Source of the DNA: Lachnospiraceae bacterium | GTDB taxonomy: Bacteria; Bacillota; Clostridia; Lachnospirales; Lachnospiraceae | Length of the DNA: 64,000 nucleotides | Reading direction: 5' to 3' | Assembly: GCA_017392525.1 (NCBI GenBank) | Contig: JAFOVD010000053.1 | Span: forward strand, 1-64,000 | Shown here: piece after piece, positions 43,254 through 52,657 of the stretch | Position numbering within the stretch: the stretch's first letter is position 1 | Layout: the number at the start of each line of letters is the position of its first letter | Made by a program: the position numbers and the translations under genes | Notes under the pieces: generated by a model | Told to the model about the DNA's origin: nothing | What the model saw: only the letters and a program-made list of their open reading frames with translations | Databases searched by the model: none

Positions 43254-44618
43254 ATGAAGAAACTTACAAAAAGTGTCATCTGGCGTTTTGCCATGGGACA
43301 GCTCGGTTGGAGCTTACTATCTGCGCTGGTAACGAATTGGGTTATCAGTTTCTATGAACCAAATCAGGAGATGCTTGATGCGGGACAGGTTGTTTTCTTA
43401 CCACAGGGACGAGTTATCTTCGGTATTTTCACAATTCTTGGAGGAATTTTTGCATTGGGTAGATTATTTGATGCAATTACAGATCCATGGGTTGCGAATC
43501 TTTCTGATCGAAGCACGAATCCAAAGGGTAGAAGATTACCATTCATGCTGAAAGCAGCAATTCCATTTGCATTGGCAACAGTGCTAATCTACTGCACTCC
43601 AATTCAGGGAGAATCCAAATTAAACGGAATATGGGTGCTTGTTATGATGCTGTTATTCTATCTGTTTATGACAGTTTACTGCACACCATACAATGCGTTA
43701 ATTGCAGAGCTTGCGACAAACCAGAAGGAACTTACGGATATTTCGACAGCCATTTCCTTTACCTTTATCTTTGGTAGTGCATTTGGCTATGCCGCACCAT
43801 TTATCTGGGGGGCTTTGACACCTTCTCTGGGCCGTGTGAGCGCAATTCGTGTTACGTTTATCGGATTGGCGATTATCGGATTTATATGTTTGTTGATTCC
43901 GCCACTTACAATTAAGGAACATGATTATGTACATGTTAAGCCTGCAGAAGGAAATGTACTGAATTCTCTCGGCAAAACATTTGCAAGTAGAGATTTCCGT
44001 ATATTTGTAGCATCCGATATCTGCTATTGGGTGGCAATTACGATGTTCCAATCAGGATTGACATTCTTTATTACATCATTGATGAAGTTGCCGGAAACAA
44101 TGAATACGATTCTTTTTTTAGGTATGACATTTTTATCTGTACTTTGCTATGTACCGGTTAATAAACTTGCCGGAAAATTTGCAAAGAAAACTTTAATTAC
44201 ATTTGCGTTCTGCCAGTTTGCAGCGGTTTATTTGCTGACTGCATTTTCCAGAGGAACAACTGGAACAAATGACGGAATGATTTTTGGTATTTTGATTATG
44301 GTATTTGCAGCTCTTCCAATGGCAATTCTAGGTATTTTACCTCAGACTGTTGTTGCGGATATTGCAAAGGCAAATGAAATTGAAACAGGTGAAAACCGAG
44401 ATGGTATGTTCTTTGCTGCACGTACATTTTCTATGAAGTTAGGTCAGTCAGTTGCAGCACTTTTATTCACAAGTCTTGGAACAATTGGACGTGCACAGGG
44501 AACGGGCTATCGTATTGCTGCAGTTTCCTCCTGCATTCTTTGTACACTAGCAGCTGTTCTTCTTCGTTTCTATAATGAGAAGAAGATTATGGCTACTCTT
44601 GGCGAGCCAGAAAGGTAG
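43254..44618 (+). CDS. MFS/GPH-type sugar:cation symporter
   Basis: Twelve-TM transporter of the glycoside-pentoside-hexuronide (GPH) type, 454 aa. Family signs: FAMGQLGWSLLSALVTNW in TM1, the loop RLFDAITDPWVANLSDRSTNPKGRRLPFM (RFDAxxDPxxGxxxD-like), FYLFMTVYCTPYNALIAEL, and the late ENRDGMFFAARTFSMKLGQSVAALLF. AGAGGGG precedes ATG 43254. No catabolic genes adjoin it; a convergent AraC regulator next door may control it. Substrate unknown. Confidence 0.88.
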   Translation: MKKLTKSVIWRFAMGQLGWSLLSALVTNWVISFYEPNQEMLDAGQVVFLPQGRVIFGIFTILGGIFALGRLFDAITDPWVANLSDRSTNPKGRRLPFMLKAAIPFALATVLIYCTPIQGESKLNGIWVLVMMLLFYLFMTVYCTPYNALIAELATNQKELTDISTAISFTFIFGSAFGYAAPFIWGALTPSLGRVSAIRVTFIGLAIIGFICLLIPPLTIKEHDYVHVKPAEGNVLNSLGKTFASRDFRIFVASDICYWVAITMFQSGLTFFITSLMKLPETMNTILFLGMTFLSVLCYVPVNKLAGKFAKKTLITFAFCQFAAVYLLTAFSRGTTGTNDGMIFGILIMVFAALPMAILGILPQTVVADIAKANEIETGENRDGMFFAARTFSMKLGQSVAALLFTSLGTIGRAQGTGYRIAAVSSCILCTLAAVLLRFYNEKKIMATLGEPER

Positions 44619-44701
44619 GTTTTCACGAAACGTGTAAATCTCTTTCTAGATACATACTCATACTTAATTCCCATGTTGTATAGCAGATGCTACACAACGA
44701 A

Positions 44702-44741
44702 AGAGGAGCTGTGATTGTTGGTTCACAGCTCCTCTTATTTT
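44702..44741. terminator. Bidirectional terminator, transporter and AraC gene
   Basis: Perfect 14-bp stem AAGAGGAGCTGTGA/TCACAGCTCCTCTT between convergent genes. A second hairpin GTTGT-a-TAGCA/TGCTA-c-ACAAC lies just before it (44675-44698). Confidence 0.88.
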
Positions 44742-45546
44742 AGTTGTCCAGTTCGGCACGTAATTGGTTTCGATACTCTCTGGGACTCATTCTATATACG
44801 TCTAAAAATGCCCGGTTAAAGGTTCTCTGGCTTTCAAAACCGGCATTCATATAAGCTTCTGTAATTGTCTGATTTGTATATTTCAGCAAATGCACGACGT
44901 GTCGAAGTCGCGTATGATTTAGGTACCTGTTAAAATTAGTGTGAAATGTTCCGGAGAAGATTCGTGATAGTGTATAGGGACTAACGTATAAATCTTCTGC
45001 CATTGACGTTAGAGTAATGTTTTCGGTAAAATGTCTGGCAATATATTCTACAACGCGATCAATAATATCGTTGGATTCAGAACCGGTCTTATCAATCATA
45101 GTGTAGTATGGCAATGCACGAGCCAGAACGATTTGTACATAAGCCTGTCTTGCGATATCGGTGTATGCATTTGGTTCGCCGGGAGTGATTTTTGTCATTC
45201 CGTAGACAATATCAGGATGAACATTTTCGGATTTGATTACCGGATTCTCCGGGCGACTCTGCTGTAATGTTGGTAGAAGTAGTCCACTCAGAGCAGGGTT
45301 AGCAACCAGGTGAATGGCATAGTTTCTGCCCGGAGTAAATACCTGCTCATGGTGAATCATATCCGGAAATACCATTGCAAAATCACCGGCCTCCATGTGA
45401 TATAGCTCTTGTTGAATCCCAAGTTCCAATGTACCTTCGGTTACATAGATGCATTCCAAAGCGCTTAGGATGCGAGGTGGTTGATGTACAGATTTTTTAC
45501 GATATAACTGGAATTCTTCTGTATTATTTTTGTATTCTGTAAACAT
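44740..45546 (-). CDS. AraC-family transcriptional regulator with cupin domain
   Basis: 268 aa. N-terminal sugar-sensing cupin (LECIYVTEGTLELGIQQELYHMEAGDFAMVFPDMIHHEQVF), C-terminal AraC DNA-binding domain with two HTH motifs: LTSMAEDLYVSPYTLSRIFSGTFHTNFNRYLNHTRL and TITEAYMNAGFESQRTFNRAFLDVYRMSPREYRNQL. Likely an activator that responds to a small sugar. Divergent from the Y-polymerase gene and convergent with the GPH transporter, its most probable target. No clear sigma-A promoter was identified upstream. Confidence 0.92.
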   Translation of the reverse strand: MFTEYKNNTEEFQLYRKKSVHQPPRILSALECIYVTEGTLELGIQQELYHMEAGDFAMVFPDMIHHEQVFTPGRNYAIHLVANPALSGLLLPTLQQSRPENPVIKSENVHPDIVYGMTKITPGEPNAYTDIARQAYVQIVLARALPYYTMIDKTGSESNDIIDRVVEYIARHFTENITLTSMAEDLYVSPYTLSRIFSGTFHTNFNRYLNHTRLRHVVHLLKYTNQTITEAYMNAGFESQRTFNRAFLDVYRMSPREYRNQLRAELDN

Positions 45547-45650
45547 GTCTATACTCCATATGTATTTATGTCTTGTGGAAATGATACATTTCTTATAAAT
45601 TCAACATATATCATACAACCAAAAATGATGAAAAAGCAAGATTTGTCCAG

Positions 45651-45679
45651 TTGAGAAAATCAAACGTATGTTCTATAAT
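45651..45679 (+). promoter_or_regulatory. SOS promoter with LexA box
   Basis: TTGAGA (45651-45656), 17-base spacer, TATAAT (45674-45679). CAAACGTATGTTCT (45661-45674) fills the spacer and matches the Gram-positive LexA box CGAACRNRYGTTYC except positions 2 and 14. Occupation would block the promoter. Confidence 0.65.
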
Positions 45680-45708
45680 ATAGATAATTATTTTGGAAGG
45701 GAGTAACC

Positions 45709-47217
45709 ATGGATAGAATAAGACAATATATCTGTATCGATTTGAAATCATTTTACGCATCTGTGGAATGTGAGGATATGGGATATGATTCACTATCTAC
45801 CAATCTGGTTGTTGCAGATCCAACCAGAACGGAGAAGACGATATGTCTAGCAGTTTCACCGGCATTAAAGGTTTATGGTATTCCCGGACGAGCCAGACTT
45901 TTTGAAGTGGTCCAGGCTGTGAAGCAGATTAATAGAGCCAGACTCTATAGGACGAAAGATGGAACCTTTCACGGGAAGTCTGTAGATGCAAGAGAATTGG
46001 CGGAGGATCCGGGGTTAGAACTTGATTATGTAGTGGCTCCGCCACGGATGGCGAAATATATTGAGGTTAGTGCAAAAATCTATCGTATTTACTTAAAATA
46101 TGTAGCACCTGAAGATATTCATGTCTACTCCATTGACGAAGTTTTCATGGATGTAACTTCCTACTTAAGGGCATATGAGATGACAGCCCATGAGCTTGCG
46201 AAGAAGATGATACATGAGGTACTCAGGGAAACCGGAATAACAGCAACTGCAGGAATAGGTACCAATCCGTATCTGGCTAAAGTTGCAATGGATATAGTTG
46301 CAAAACATATCCCGGCAGATGAGGAAGGGGTTCGTATCGCAGAACTGGATGAGATGAGTTATCGACAGATTTTGTGGAATCATACACCACTGACAGATTT
46401 TTGGCGAGTTGGACCGGGATATCGAAGACAACTGGAGTCTAAGGGAATGTATACCATGGGGGATGTGGCCCGATGTTCCGTAGAGAATGAGGAAATTCTG
46501 TACCAGATGTTTGGGGTTAATGCAGAACTTCTGATTGATCATGCCTGGGGATATGAACCCTGCGGAATTCAACAGATTAAGGAGTATCGTCCAGAGGAGA
46601 ACAGTGTAGGGACCGGGCAGGTGCTGCAATGCGCATATACTGCAGAGAAGGGACGTTTGATTGTAAAAGAGATGACAGATCTGTTGGTTCTGGATTTAGT
46701 GGATAAGGGATTAACAACAGACCAAGTGGTGTTGACAGTTGGTTATGATGTTGAGAATCTTACAGATGTAGAGCGACGAAAGAATTATCACGGGGAGGTA
46801 TATCGGGATCATTATGGAAGATTGATTCCAAAGCATGCTCATGGAACGGCAAATATAGGAGAACATACGAATTCAACTAAAAAGATTATGGAGGCAATGG
46901 TTAGTCTTTATGATCGAATTGTTGATGTAAACCTGTTGGTTCGACGGATTACAATTACTGCAAATCACACGATTTTGGAAAGTGATATTGAGAAGGAGGT
47001 TTCTTATGAGCAGATGAGTTTATTTACGGATTATGCGGAAGAAGAGGCCAAAGCAGAGTCAATAAAACAGGATATGGAGAAAGAGCGAAAAGTGCAGGAG
47101 GCCATACTGGATATTCAGAAGCGCTATGGTAAAAATGCTTTGTTAAAGGGGATGAATTTGGAAGAAGGTGCTATGACAAAGGAGCGTAACAAGCAGATAG
47201 GAGGTCATAAAGCATAA
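45709..47217 (+). CDS. Y-family DNA polymerase (UvrX/UmuC-like)
   Basis: Translesion polymerase, 502 aa, longer than DinB (about 350-410). [20 protein letters not shown] holds the first catalytic Asp; [15 protein letters not shown] holds the paired Asp-Glu; [19 protein letters not shown] and the [25 protein letters not shown] helix-hairpin-helix follow. The C-terminal 100 residues ([19 protein letters not shown]...) are typical of the UvrX group. No beta-clamp QLSLF is visible but [10 protein letters not shown] near 430 is close. Controlled by a LexA-like box. The stop overlaps the start of a small partner gene. Confidence 0.92.
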   Translation: MDRIRQYICIDLKSFYASVECEDMGYDSLSTNLVVADPTRTEKTICLAVSPALKVYGIPGRARLFEVVQAVKQINRARLYRTKDGTFHGKSVDARELAEDPGLELDYVVAPPRMAKYIEVSAKIYRIYLKYVAPEDIHVYSIDEVFMDVTSYLRAYEMTAHELAKKMIHEVLRETGITATAGIGTNPYLAKVAMDIVAKHIPADEEGVRIAELDEMSYRQILWNHTPLTDFWRVGPGYRRQLESKGMYTMGDVARCSVENEEILYQMFGVNAELLIDHAWGYEPCGIQQIKEYRPEENSVGTGQVLQCAYTAEKGRLIVKEMTDLLVLDLVDKGLTTDQVVLTVGYDVENLTDVERRKNYHGEVYRDHYGRLIPKHAHGTANIGEHTNSTKKIMEAMVSLYDRIVDVNLLVRRITITANHTILESDIEKEVSYEQMSLFTDYAEEEAKAESIKQDMEKERKVQEAILDIQKRYGKNALLKGMNLEEGAMTKERNKQIGGHKA

Positions 47218-47429
47218 TGTCAGAAAAGGATGAGGTATATCGAAAATACGGAGATATTATAGAACTCTCGCATCATGTGTCGAAAGTACATCCCAAGATG
47301 TCTCTGGAAAAGAGAGCGGCACAATTTGCTCCTTTTGCGGCTTTAACGGGGTATGAAGGGGCAATCGAGGAAACTGCAAGAAAAGTAGTGGAAGAAGTAG
47401 AGAAAAATTATGGACGGGATATGCTATAA
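47217..47429 (+). CDS. Small YolD-like partner of the Y-family polymerase
   Basis: 70 aa, start ATG shares its first base with the polymerase stop (TAATG), so the pair is translationally coupled. [30 protein letters not shown] matches the short conserved protein that accompanies UvrX-type polymerases in Firmicutes (YolD/YqjX type). No membrane segment. It probably assists or regulates the polymerase; the mechanism is not known. Confidence 0.75.
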   Translation: MSEKDEVYRKYGDIIELSHHVSKVHPKMSLEKRAAQFAPFAALTGYEGAIEETARKVVEEVEKNYGRDML

Positions 47430-47453
47430 TGGTGCAAAGGAGAGGTATAGTGT

Positions 47454-48569
47454 ATGGAAAAGAATAAAAAAAGAGAGCGAATTATTGTCCGGACAAGTGT
47501 AATAGGGATTATAGCGAATGTGTTATTAGCTGCAACCAAGGCTATTATAGGTGTTCTGAGTAATTCTATTGCCATTACCCTTGATGCCGTTAATAATTTG
47601 AGTGATGGATTTTCATCGATTGTTACAGTAATTGGTACAAAATTGTCCAACAAACCGGCAGATAAAAAACATCCTTTTGGATATGGCCGTACAGAGTATT
47701 TGAGTACGATGGTTATTTCATTGGTAATATTATATGCAGGCTTGACATCACTGATAGAATCCATTAAGAAGATTATTTATCCATCCAAGCCGGAATATAC
47801 AGCAATTACGTTACTGGTTATTGTTATCGCTGTTTTGGTGAAGATTGTGCTGGGCGTATATGTAAAGCGAACAGGAGATGCGGTAAACAGTGGTTCGCTT
47901 CAGGCATCCGGTCAGGATGCAATTATGGATGCCGTCATTTCAGCATCTACACTGGTTGCAGCAGGTGTGTATCTTATGTTTCATGTCAGTCTTGAGGCAT
48001 ATCTTGGAGCAATGATTGCTGTGATTATTCTGAAGGCAGGATATGACATGCTTGCGGAGACAATCAGTAAGATTCTTGGAGAACGAGCAGATAGTGAATT
48101 GACAAAGTCTATTAAACAATCTATTGCAAAGATTCCGGGAGTACAGGGAGCATATGATTTGCTTTTGGATAATTACGGACCTGAGCGATTATTGGCATCG
48201 GTTCATATTGAGGTCTGTGATACTCTGACAGCAGGAGATATAGATAATATTACACGTGAAATTCAGACCAGGGTTTTTCGTGAATACAATGTTGTGATTA
48301 CAGCCGTATCGGTTTATTCTGTAAATACGAGAGATGAGCATGTGGTTGCTGTAAGAGAAGAGGTTTCTAAGATTTGTATGAGTTTTGAGGGAATCTTGCA
48401 GATGCATGGATTCTATCTCAATGAGGAAATAAAGATGATGACCTTTGACGTGGTTATTTCCTTCCAGGTTGATCGAAATAAGACTTATGAAGATTTGGAG
48501 GAAGAGCTGCTTAAGCGTTTCCCAGATTATCAGTTTAATATTAATCTGGACGTGGATTTTTCGGATTAA
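47454..48569 (+). CDS. Cation diffusion facilitator transporter
   Basis: CDF-family metal/proton antiporter, 371 aa, most likely for zinc, manganese or iron. Six TM segments in residues 12-210. Metal site residues: LDAVNNLSDGFSS (Asp/Asn in TM2; here NxxD) and SGQDAIMDAV in TM5 (Asp, Asp). PADKKHPFGYGRTEY is the usual loop. The C-terminal 150 residues form the ferredoxin-like cytosolic domain with an extra repeat (VVISFQVDRNKTYED). Follows the polymerase pair by 24 bases; probably independent in function. Confidence 0.9.
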   Translation: MEKNKKRERIIVRTSVIGIIANVLLAATKAIIGVLSNSIAITLDAVNNLSDGFSSIVTVIGTKLSNKPADKKHPFGYGRTEYLSTMVISLVILYAGLTSLIESIKKIIYPSKPEYTAITLLVIVIAVLVKIVLGVYVKRTGDAVNSGSLQASGQDAIMDAVISASTLVAAGVYLMFHVSLEAYLGAMIAVIILKAGYDMLAETISKILGERADSELTKSIKQSIAKIPGVQGAYDLLLDNYGPERLLASVHIEVCDTLTAGDIDNITREIQTRVFREYNVVITAVSVYSVNTRDEHVVAVREEVSKICMSFEGILQMHGFYLNEEIKMMTFDVVISFQVDRNKTYEDLEEELLKRFPDYQFNINLDVDFSD

Positions 48570-48596
48570 AGCTATAATCTGAAACGGGGGATGATT

Positions 48597-48938
48597 ATGG
48601 AGAAGAAAAAAGAAGATGGAAGGTTTAAGATAAGACATATTTTGAAGAGCAAGAAGTTTTGGATCGGTTTTATCTCGCTTATAGTGCTTGTTGCAGTGAT
48701 TTTTCTGGTGACATATGTTGTGGGCTATGAGAAGAGGCAGCAGGTGGCAGAGGAGATAAAGTCGCAGTGTAGTCGGGTGGAATCAGTCGAGGTTTCCGTC
48801 TTAAAGGATGCAAGAGATCGTAAGCGACCGACATATGTGTTGAAAGTACCTGCGGATTTTTCAGAGGATGAGAGAAATCAAGTAGAGGAAATTGTTAAAG
48901 AACATTATAAAAAATACTACTATGTGTTCTATGAATAA
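48597..48938 (+). CDS. Single-TM membrane protein, unknown
   Basis: Not recognised. 113 aa: Lys-rich cytosolic tail, one TM helix at about 22-44 (WIGFISLIVLVAVIFLVTYVVGY), then an extracellular Glu/Lys-rich domain with two beta-like stretches (VESVEVSVLKD, PTYVLKVPADF). ATG 48597 has GGGGG 7 bases upstream; ATG 48591 lies too close to it. A terminator follows. Confidence 0.7.
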   Translation: MEKKKEDGRFKIRHILKSKKFWIGFISLIVLVAVIFLVTYVVGYEKRQQVAEEIKSQCSRVESVEVSVLKDARDRKRPTYVLKVPADFSEDERNQVEEIVKEHYKKYYYVFYE

Positions 48939-48946
48939 AAGAGAGA

Positions 48947-48990
48947 AGGGCTGTCAATCTGAGGATTAACTCATTTTGACAGTCCTTTTT
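48947..48990 (+). terminator. Terminator after the single-TM protein
   Basis: AGGGCTGTCAA/TTGACAGTCCT stem with inner TGAG/CTCA and a T run. Confidence 0.88.
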
Positions 48991-49027
48991 GAAAGTAAAT
49001 TTTTAGGAATAGGTATTTTATTATAAG

Positions 49028-49717
49028 TTATAAATCATAACCGGTTTCCATCTGTCGAGAGATGGCGATTTCAAGGTTACAATTTCTACATCTCAGTTCA
49101 TCAATCATTTTTTTCTCCTGAGAATCGTCTTTTAGTTCAATATTGTAACTAAGTTTGAATAGACTTCCCATGTTTGTGGTTTTTACATCCAAAAGGGAAT
49201 GGGAGAGTGTGTATTTTTCAAATAAATCATCAAATTGATCTGTGTAGTTTAAGTCTTCCGGAATTGTGATTTTTAGCAGCTTTACGGAAGATTTTGTCTC
49301 GCCGAAGTTAGAGAGGTTTAATACAGCAAATACGCATCCTAAAATCATGGCGAATAAAACTGCCAGTGTTAAATATCCCATTCCGGAGATAAGTCCGGTT
49401 GCCATGGCAAGAAAGATAATGGAGATTTCTTTGGCAGTACCCGGTGCAGAACGGAATCGTACCAGAGAGAAGGCACCTGCAACAGCGATACCTGCTCCAA
49501 TATTACCATTTACCATCATGATTACAACAGCAACGATTGCCGGTAAGGTAAAGAGTGTAATCAGGAAACTTTTTGTTGTGCGATTTCTATACGAGTATGT
49601 CGCTGCCAGAAATGCGCCGATCAGCAGGGATATGCATAGAACCATCAAAAACTTTTGAACGGAAATCGTTGTTGTAGTTGCGGAATCGAAGATCCCCTGA
49701 AATAAGGTTGAGAGCAT
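49028..49717 (-). CDS. DUF4956 membrane protein
   Basis: 229 aa. Four TM segments in residues 18-130, with the conserved GNIGAGIAVAGAFSLVRFRSAPGTAKEI loop, then a cytosolic domain (LKITIPEDLNYTDQFDDLFEKY) typical of DUF4956 proteins. These often neighbour VTC-domain proteins and are thought to form a polyphosphate-linked membrane complex. GAGGAGG precedes ATG 49717 and lies inside the upstream VTC gene, which overlaps it by 131 bases in another frame. Function not established. Confidence 0.88.
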   Translation of the reverse strand: MLSTLFQGIFDSATTTTISVQKFLMVLCISLLIGAFLAATYSYRNRTTKSFLITLFTLPAIVAVVIMMVNGNIGAGIAVAGAFSLVRFRSAPGTAKEISIIFLAMATGLISGMGYLTLAVLFAMILGCVFAVLNLSNFGETKSSVKLLKITIPEDLNYTDQFDDLFEKYTLSHSLLDVKTTNMGSLFKLSYNIELKDDSQEKKMIDELRCRNCNLEIAISRQMETGYDL

Positions 49718-50426
49718 AATTGTTTTCCTCCTCTAATGCTTCTTTTAATATGGTTTTATATGCCATACCATATTTTGAAAATGAAGTTTTATAAAGTTTT
49801 TCTTCAGATAATATTTGAACAAACCACAGTGGGATGGCTCCTCCGGCCTTTACTTCCATGAGAACCTGTCCCGGTTTAAGTAATGGTTCGCCACCGATAT
49901 AAGATGTTAGATTTACATCGGTATTTCGCCATAGAATATTTTGATCAAAAGTAATACGGAATTCATGATCATCTATGGCGTAGTAAGCTTCACGATCATA
50001 GGATAGAAGCACCCGTGGAATAAGGGTTTCATAACGCTTCTTTGTATAGTCAATCTCAGCCTCAATCTGGTTGTTTAGAACCTTTTGATGGTTGAGTAGA
50101 TAACTCATAGCATCACTCTCTGTCATACGTATACGACGTTTATAGACAACGCCTTTAAATTTCTTTTTCAGTTCAATGAAAACCATGGTATCACAATCGG
50201 CAAGTCCATAACTTCTAATACGGAGTTTTTCTTTGTAGAGCGGCTTATCCAGCGAACGACGGATAAGTAAGAAATCAGGAGTATCAAAGTATAGACTGAG
50301 ATTTGTGTTTCGCCCGTGCTCATCTGCACGCATATGTTCGGACATCTTCTGAAGTACAGATACGTATTGTTCTTGTGAGAGCATGTATTTGATTTCGTAT
50401 CTTTTGAAAATCATTTGATCTGCCAT
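49587..50426 (-). CDS. VTC-domain polyphosphate polymerase
   Basis: CYTH-type tunnel enzyme that polymerises phosphate from nucleotides; related to yeast Vtc4. IFKRYEIKYMLSQEQY at the N-terminus, DTPDFLLIRRSLDKPLYKEKLRIRSYG, VFIELKKKFKGVVYKRR and DYTKKRYETLIPRVLLSYDREAY give the basic tunnel residues. ATG 50426 has AAAGGAG 7 bases upstream; ATG 50432 lies too close. 279 aa. After the expected domain end (KTILKEALEEENNYAL) about 40 residues are read in a frame that overlaps the DUF4956 gene, possibly through loss of the native stop. Confidence 0.88.
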   Translation of the reverse strand: MADQMIFKRYEIKYMLSQEQYVSVLQKMSEHMRADEHGRNTNLSLYFDTPDFLLIRRSLDKPLYKEKLRIRSYGLADCDTMVFIELKKKFKGVVYKRRIRMTESDAMSYLLNHQKVLNNQIEAEIDYTKKRYETLIPRVLLSYDREAYYAIDDHEFRITFDQNILWRNTDVNLTSYIGGEPLLKPGQVLMEVKAGGAIPLWFVQILSEEKLYKTSFSKYGMAYKTILKEALEEENNYALNLISGDLRFRNYNNDFRSKVFDGSMHIPADRRISGSDILV

Positions 50427-50487
50427 AAGCATTCTCCTTTACGTGTTGCTTTCTTTATGGGTATGTTATCAGCCAAACCTTAAAGAA

Positions 50488-50527
50488 AATTTAAAAAATA
50501 GGAGAAAGAATGTGAAGAAAATGTAAA
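50488..50527 (-). promoter_or_regulatory. Pho-box-like direct repeats and promoter before VTC gene
   Basis: On the minus strand TTTACA (50527-50522) and TTCACA (50516-50511) form a direct repeat with 11-bp period; the second copy doubles as -35 of a promoter with TAAATT (50493-50488), 17-base spacer. Such repeats are the usual target of OmpR/PhoP-type regulators; one is encoded next door. Confidence 0.4.
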
Positions 50528-50540
50528 AAGTGTCTATTGT

Positions 50541-50571
50541 AATAAAAAGAGCGGTGCCTTAAAGCACCGCT
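50541..50571 (-). terminator. Terminator of the two-component operon
   Basis: AGCGGTGC/GCACCGCT stem overlapping the end of the kinase gene, followed on the minus strand by CTTTTTATT. Confidence 0.85.
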
Positions 50572-51842
50572 GTAAATAGGATGGAGTTGCCATCTTTCGA
50601 TTCTGCATGTATTTTTCCTTTGTGAGCATGGACAATTGCCTGTACGACAGAGAGCCCGATACCATGTCCTCCGGTTTTGGAATTTCGCGAGGTATCATTT
50701 CTATAAAAACGTTCAAAAAGCATATCAAGATTACCCGGGGTAAGAGATCCGGGGGTTACTGTATTGTAAACTTTTAATATTCTGCTTTTGCCGGATTCCT
50801 GGAGAGAAACAGAGATTTCTCCACCTTCGTTGGAGTATTTTAAGGCGTTATCCACAAGAAGAGACACCATCTGTTGAATCATACTGATATCACCACGATA
50901 GGAAATATCAGGTTTAATATCAAAGCGGAGTACTTTGCCCTTTGCTTCAGCAACAGAGGAAAAGGAATCGACAGTCTCAGATACAATTTCACTCATAGAG
51001 AAGTCGCTGATAGAAAGATGCGATCCTTCTTCATCCATGCGGGATAGGAAAACCAGCTTTTCTGTGAGGGAGGACAAACGTTTAATCTGACGTTTTGTAC
51101 TAATGGTCCATTCAGACTCCCCATTTTCCAGTTCGATTACTTCTGTATTAGCATCGATGATTGCAAGCGGTGTTTTGATTTCGTGACTTGCATCAGTGAT
51201 AAATCTTTTCTGCTTCTCGTAACTTTCAGCCATAGGTCGTACAGCCAATCTGGATAGGAAGAGCACAAGTAGAAATACTAACGCTGCTCCAAGTGCGCTA
51301 ACGCCAATGGAAGCATAGAGGAAGGAGCGGAAATTATTTAAGTCGTTACTACAATCCAGGAAAATATACATCGTACATTCATTGCCGTCAGAGTCCTTCA
51401 CGGTTGTAGTAATGTATTTGTAATCACCTAGAAATCCGCTTTCACTGGAGGAAGCAAACAAGTCTTTAGCCATGTAAGATGCTTCCGAAAAGCTGATGGC
51501 GGCAATATGATCGACATTTACAGTAGTGACGGTACCGTTAGAGTCAAAGGTAACCGTAAAATATCGTGTGTTAAAAGGAGTTTCTTCATTGATACCGTTC
51601 TTCTTTTTGAAGTCATCATTATCCGGTGGTGTCTGCGTCGAGCCATCGCCAGTGGATGGCGTGGAGGGAGCATTGGTGCCAAAACTTCCATCGTACATGG
51701 ATAGGACGGTAAGCTTGGCATCTGACGCCTTCATGATGTCATTGTAGTTAAAGATATTAATTGTCGTCATGATACTTGATAAAACCAGGATGACGGACAT
51801 CATGGTGATGAGGATGAATTTTCGACGTAGTGATTTAATCAT
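50559..51842 (-). CDS. Sensor histidine kinase
   Basis: 427 aa. Two TM segments (about 9-28 and 172-194) enclose a 140-residue extracellular sensor with a Pro/Ser/Thr-rich part. HisKA: KRFITDASHEIKTPLAIIDANTEVIELE (phospho-His); HATPase: LLVDNALKYSNEGG (N box) and GGHGIGLSVVQAIVHAHKGKI (G box). No HAMP or PAS visible. Its ATG overlaps the regulator stop by 4 bases. Signal unknown; the neighbouring polyphosphate genes make phosphate or envelope stress a reasonable guess. Confidence 0.93.
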   Translation of the reverse strand: MIKSLRRKFILITMMSVILVLSSIMTTINIFNYNDIMKASDAKLTVLSMYDGSFGTNAPSTPSTGDGSTQTPPDNDDFKKKNGINEETPFNTRYFTVTFDSNGTVTTVNVDHIAAISFSEASYMAKDLFASSSESGFLGDYKYITTTVKDSDGNECTMYIFLDCSNDLNNFRSFLYASIGVSALGAALVFLLVLFLSRLAVRPMAESYEKQKRFITDASHEIKTPLAIIDANTEVIELENGESEWTISTKRQIKRLSSLTEKLVFLSRMDEEGSHLSISDFSMSEIVSETVDSFSSVAEAKGKVLRFDIKPDISYRGDISMIQQMVSLLVDNALKYSNEGGEISVSLQESGKSRILKVYNTVTPGSLTPGNLDMLFERFYRNDTSRNSKTGGHGIGLSVVQAIVHAHKGKIHAESKDGNSILFTAVL

Positions 51843-52519
51843 TTCTTTTCCTCCGCTACAAGGGAGTAGCCGACATTTCTTGTTGCTTTAATCTGTACAG
51901 TGGAATGGAGCCCTGTAAATTTTTTTCGTAAATAGGAGATGTAGACCCAGACAACATTGAGTTCTGTTTCTGTATCATATCCCCAGATTTTATCCATAAA
52001 TAAATCCGGAGAGATAACTTGTCCCGGATTTGCCATCAACATTTCTAACATCTGGAACTCTTTGCTTGTTAGGCGAATGGATTCATTCTGACAGCTCAAT
52101 TGATAAGTGGAACGATTAAGGGAGAGGTCACCGAATTTCAAGATGGAATCAGTGACGTCACCGGTTCGTCTGGTCAATGCGCGAACTCTTGCAAGTAATT
52201 CCTTCATAGCAAAAGGTTTTGTGAGGTAGTCATCAGCTCCTAAATCAAGTCCGGTTACCTTGTCATCAATTTCGGATTTTGCAGTTAAAAGAAGTATTGG
52301 AACAGCATTGCCTTCTGCTCGAATCTTCTTAAGTACAGTAAGGCCGTCCATCTTGGGCATCATGATATCCAAAATGACGGCATCATATATTTCCGACTGC
52401 AGATAGTCATAGGCATCCTGGCCGTCATAGACAGCATCTACAGAATAATTATTGTGCTTTAAAATCGTTGTAAGAGCATTTGACATCTCACGCTCGTCTT
52501 CGGCTAATAAAACTCGCAT
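51839..52519 (-). CDS. OmpR/PhoB-family response regulator
   Basis: 226 aa from ATG 52519 (GGAGGG 7 bases upstream; a longer frame begins inside the phoH terminator). Receiver: MRVLLAEDEREMS (acidic pair), DAVILDIMMPKMDG (phospho-Asp at about 51), LLLTAKSE, DYLTKPF (Lys). C-terminal winged helix: LTSKEFQMLEMLMANPGQVISPDLFMDKIWGYDTETELNVVWVYISYLRKKF. Couples with the kinase gene (4-base overlap). A TATAAT on the minus strand lies close behind the phoH terminator. Confidence 0.94.
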   Translation of the reverse strand: MRVLLAEDEREMSNALTTILKHNNYSVDAVYDGQDAYDYLQSEIYDAVILDIMMPKMDGLTVLKKIRAEGNAVPILLLTAKSEIDDKVTGLDLGADDYLTKPFAMKELLARVRALTRRTGDVTDSILKFGDLSLNRSTYQLSCQNESIRLTSKEFQMLEMLMANPGQVISPDLFMDKIWGYDTETELNVVWVYISYLRKKFTGLHSTVQIKATRNVGYSLVAEEKK

Positions 52520-52558
52520 AGGGTCTCCCTCCGTAATAAATGGATTTTCTATATTATA

Positions 52559-52598
52559 ACAAAAAAGTAAGGTAGGAAACATGGTCCCTACCTTACTA
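52559..52598 (-). terminator. Terminator after phoH
   Basis: Perfect 11-bp stem AGTAAGGTAGG/CCTACCTTACT followed on the minus strand by six T. Confidence 0.9.
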
Positions 52599-52657
52599 AA
52601 AATAGCATGCAATATTTAAATGTAACTTAAATGCAAGAAAGTTTATCATTCGAGTTA

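Noticed and set aside
43136..43357. 73-codon frame before the GPH transporter
   Set aside because: Overlaps the transporter in another frame and covers its promoter and leader hairpin.
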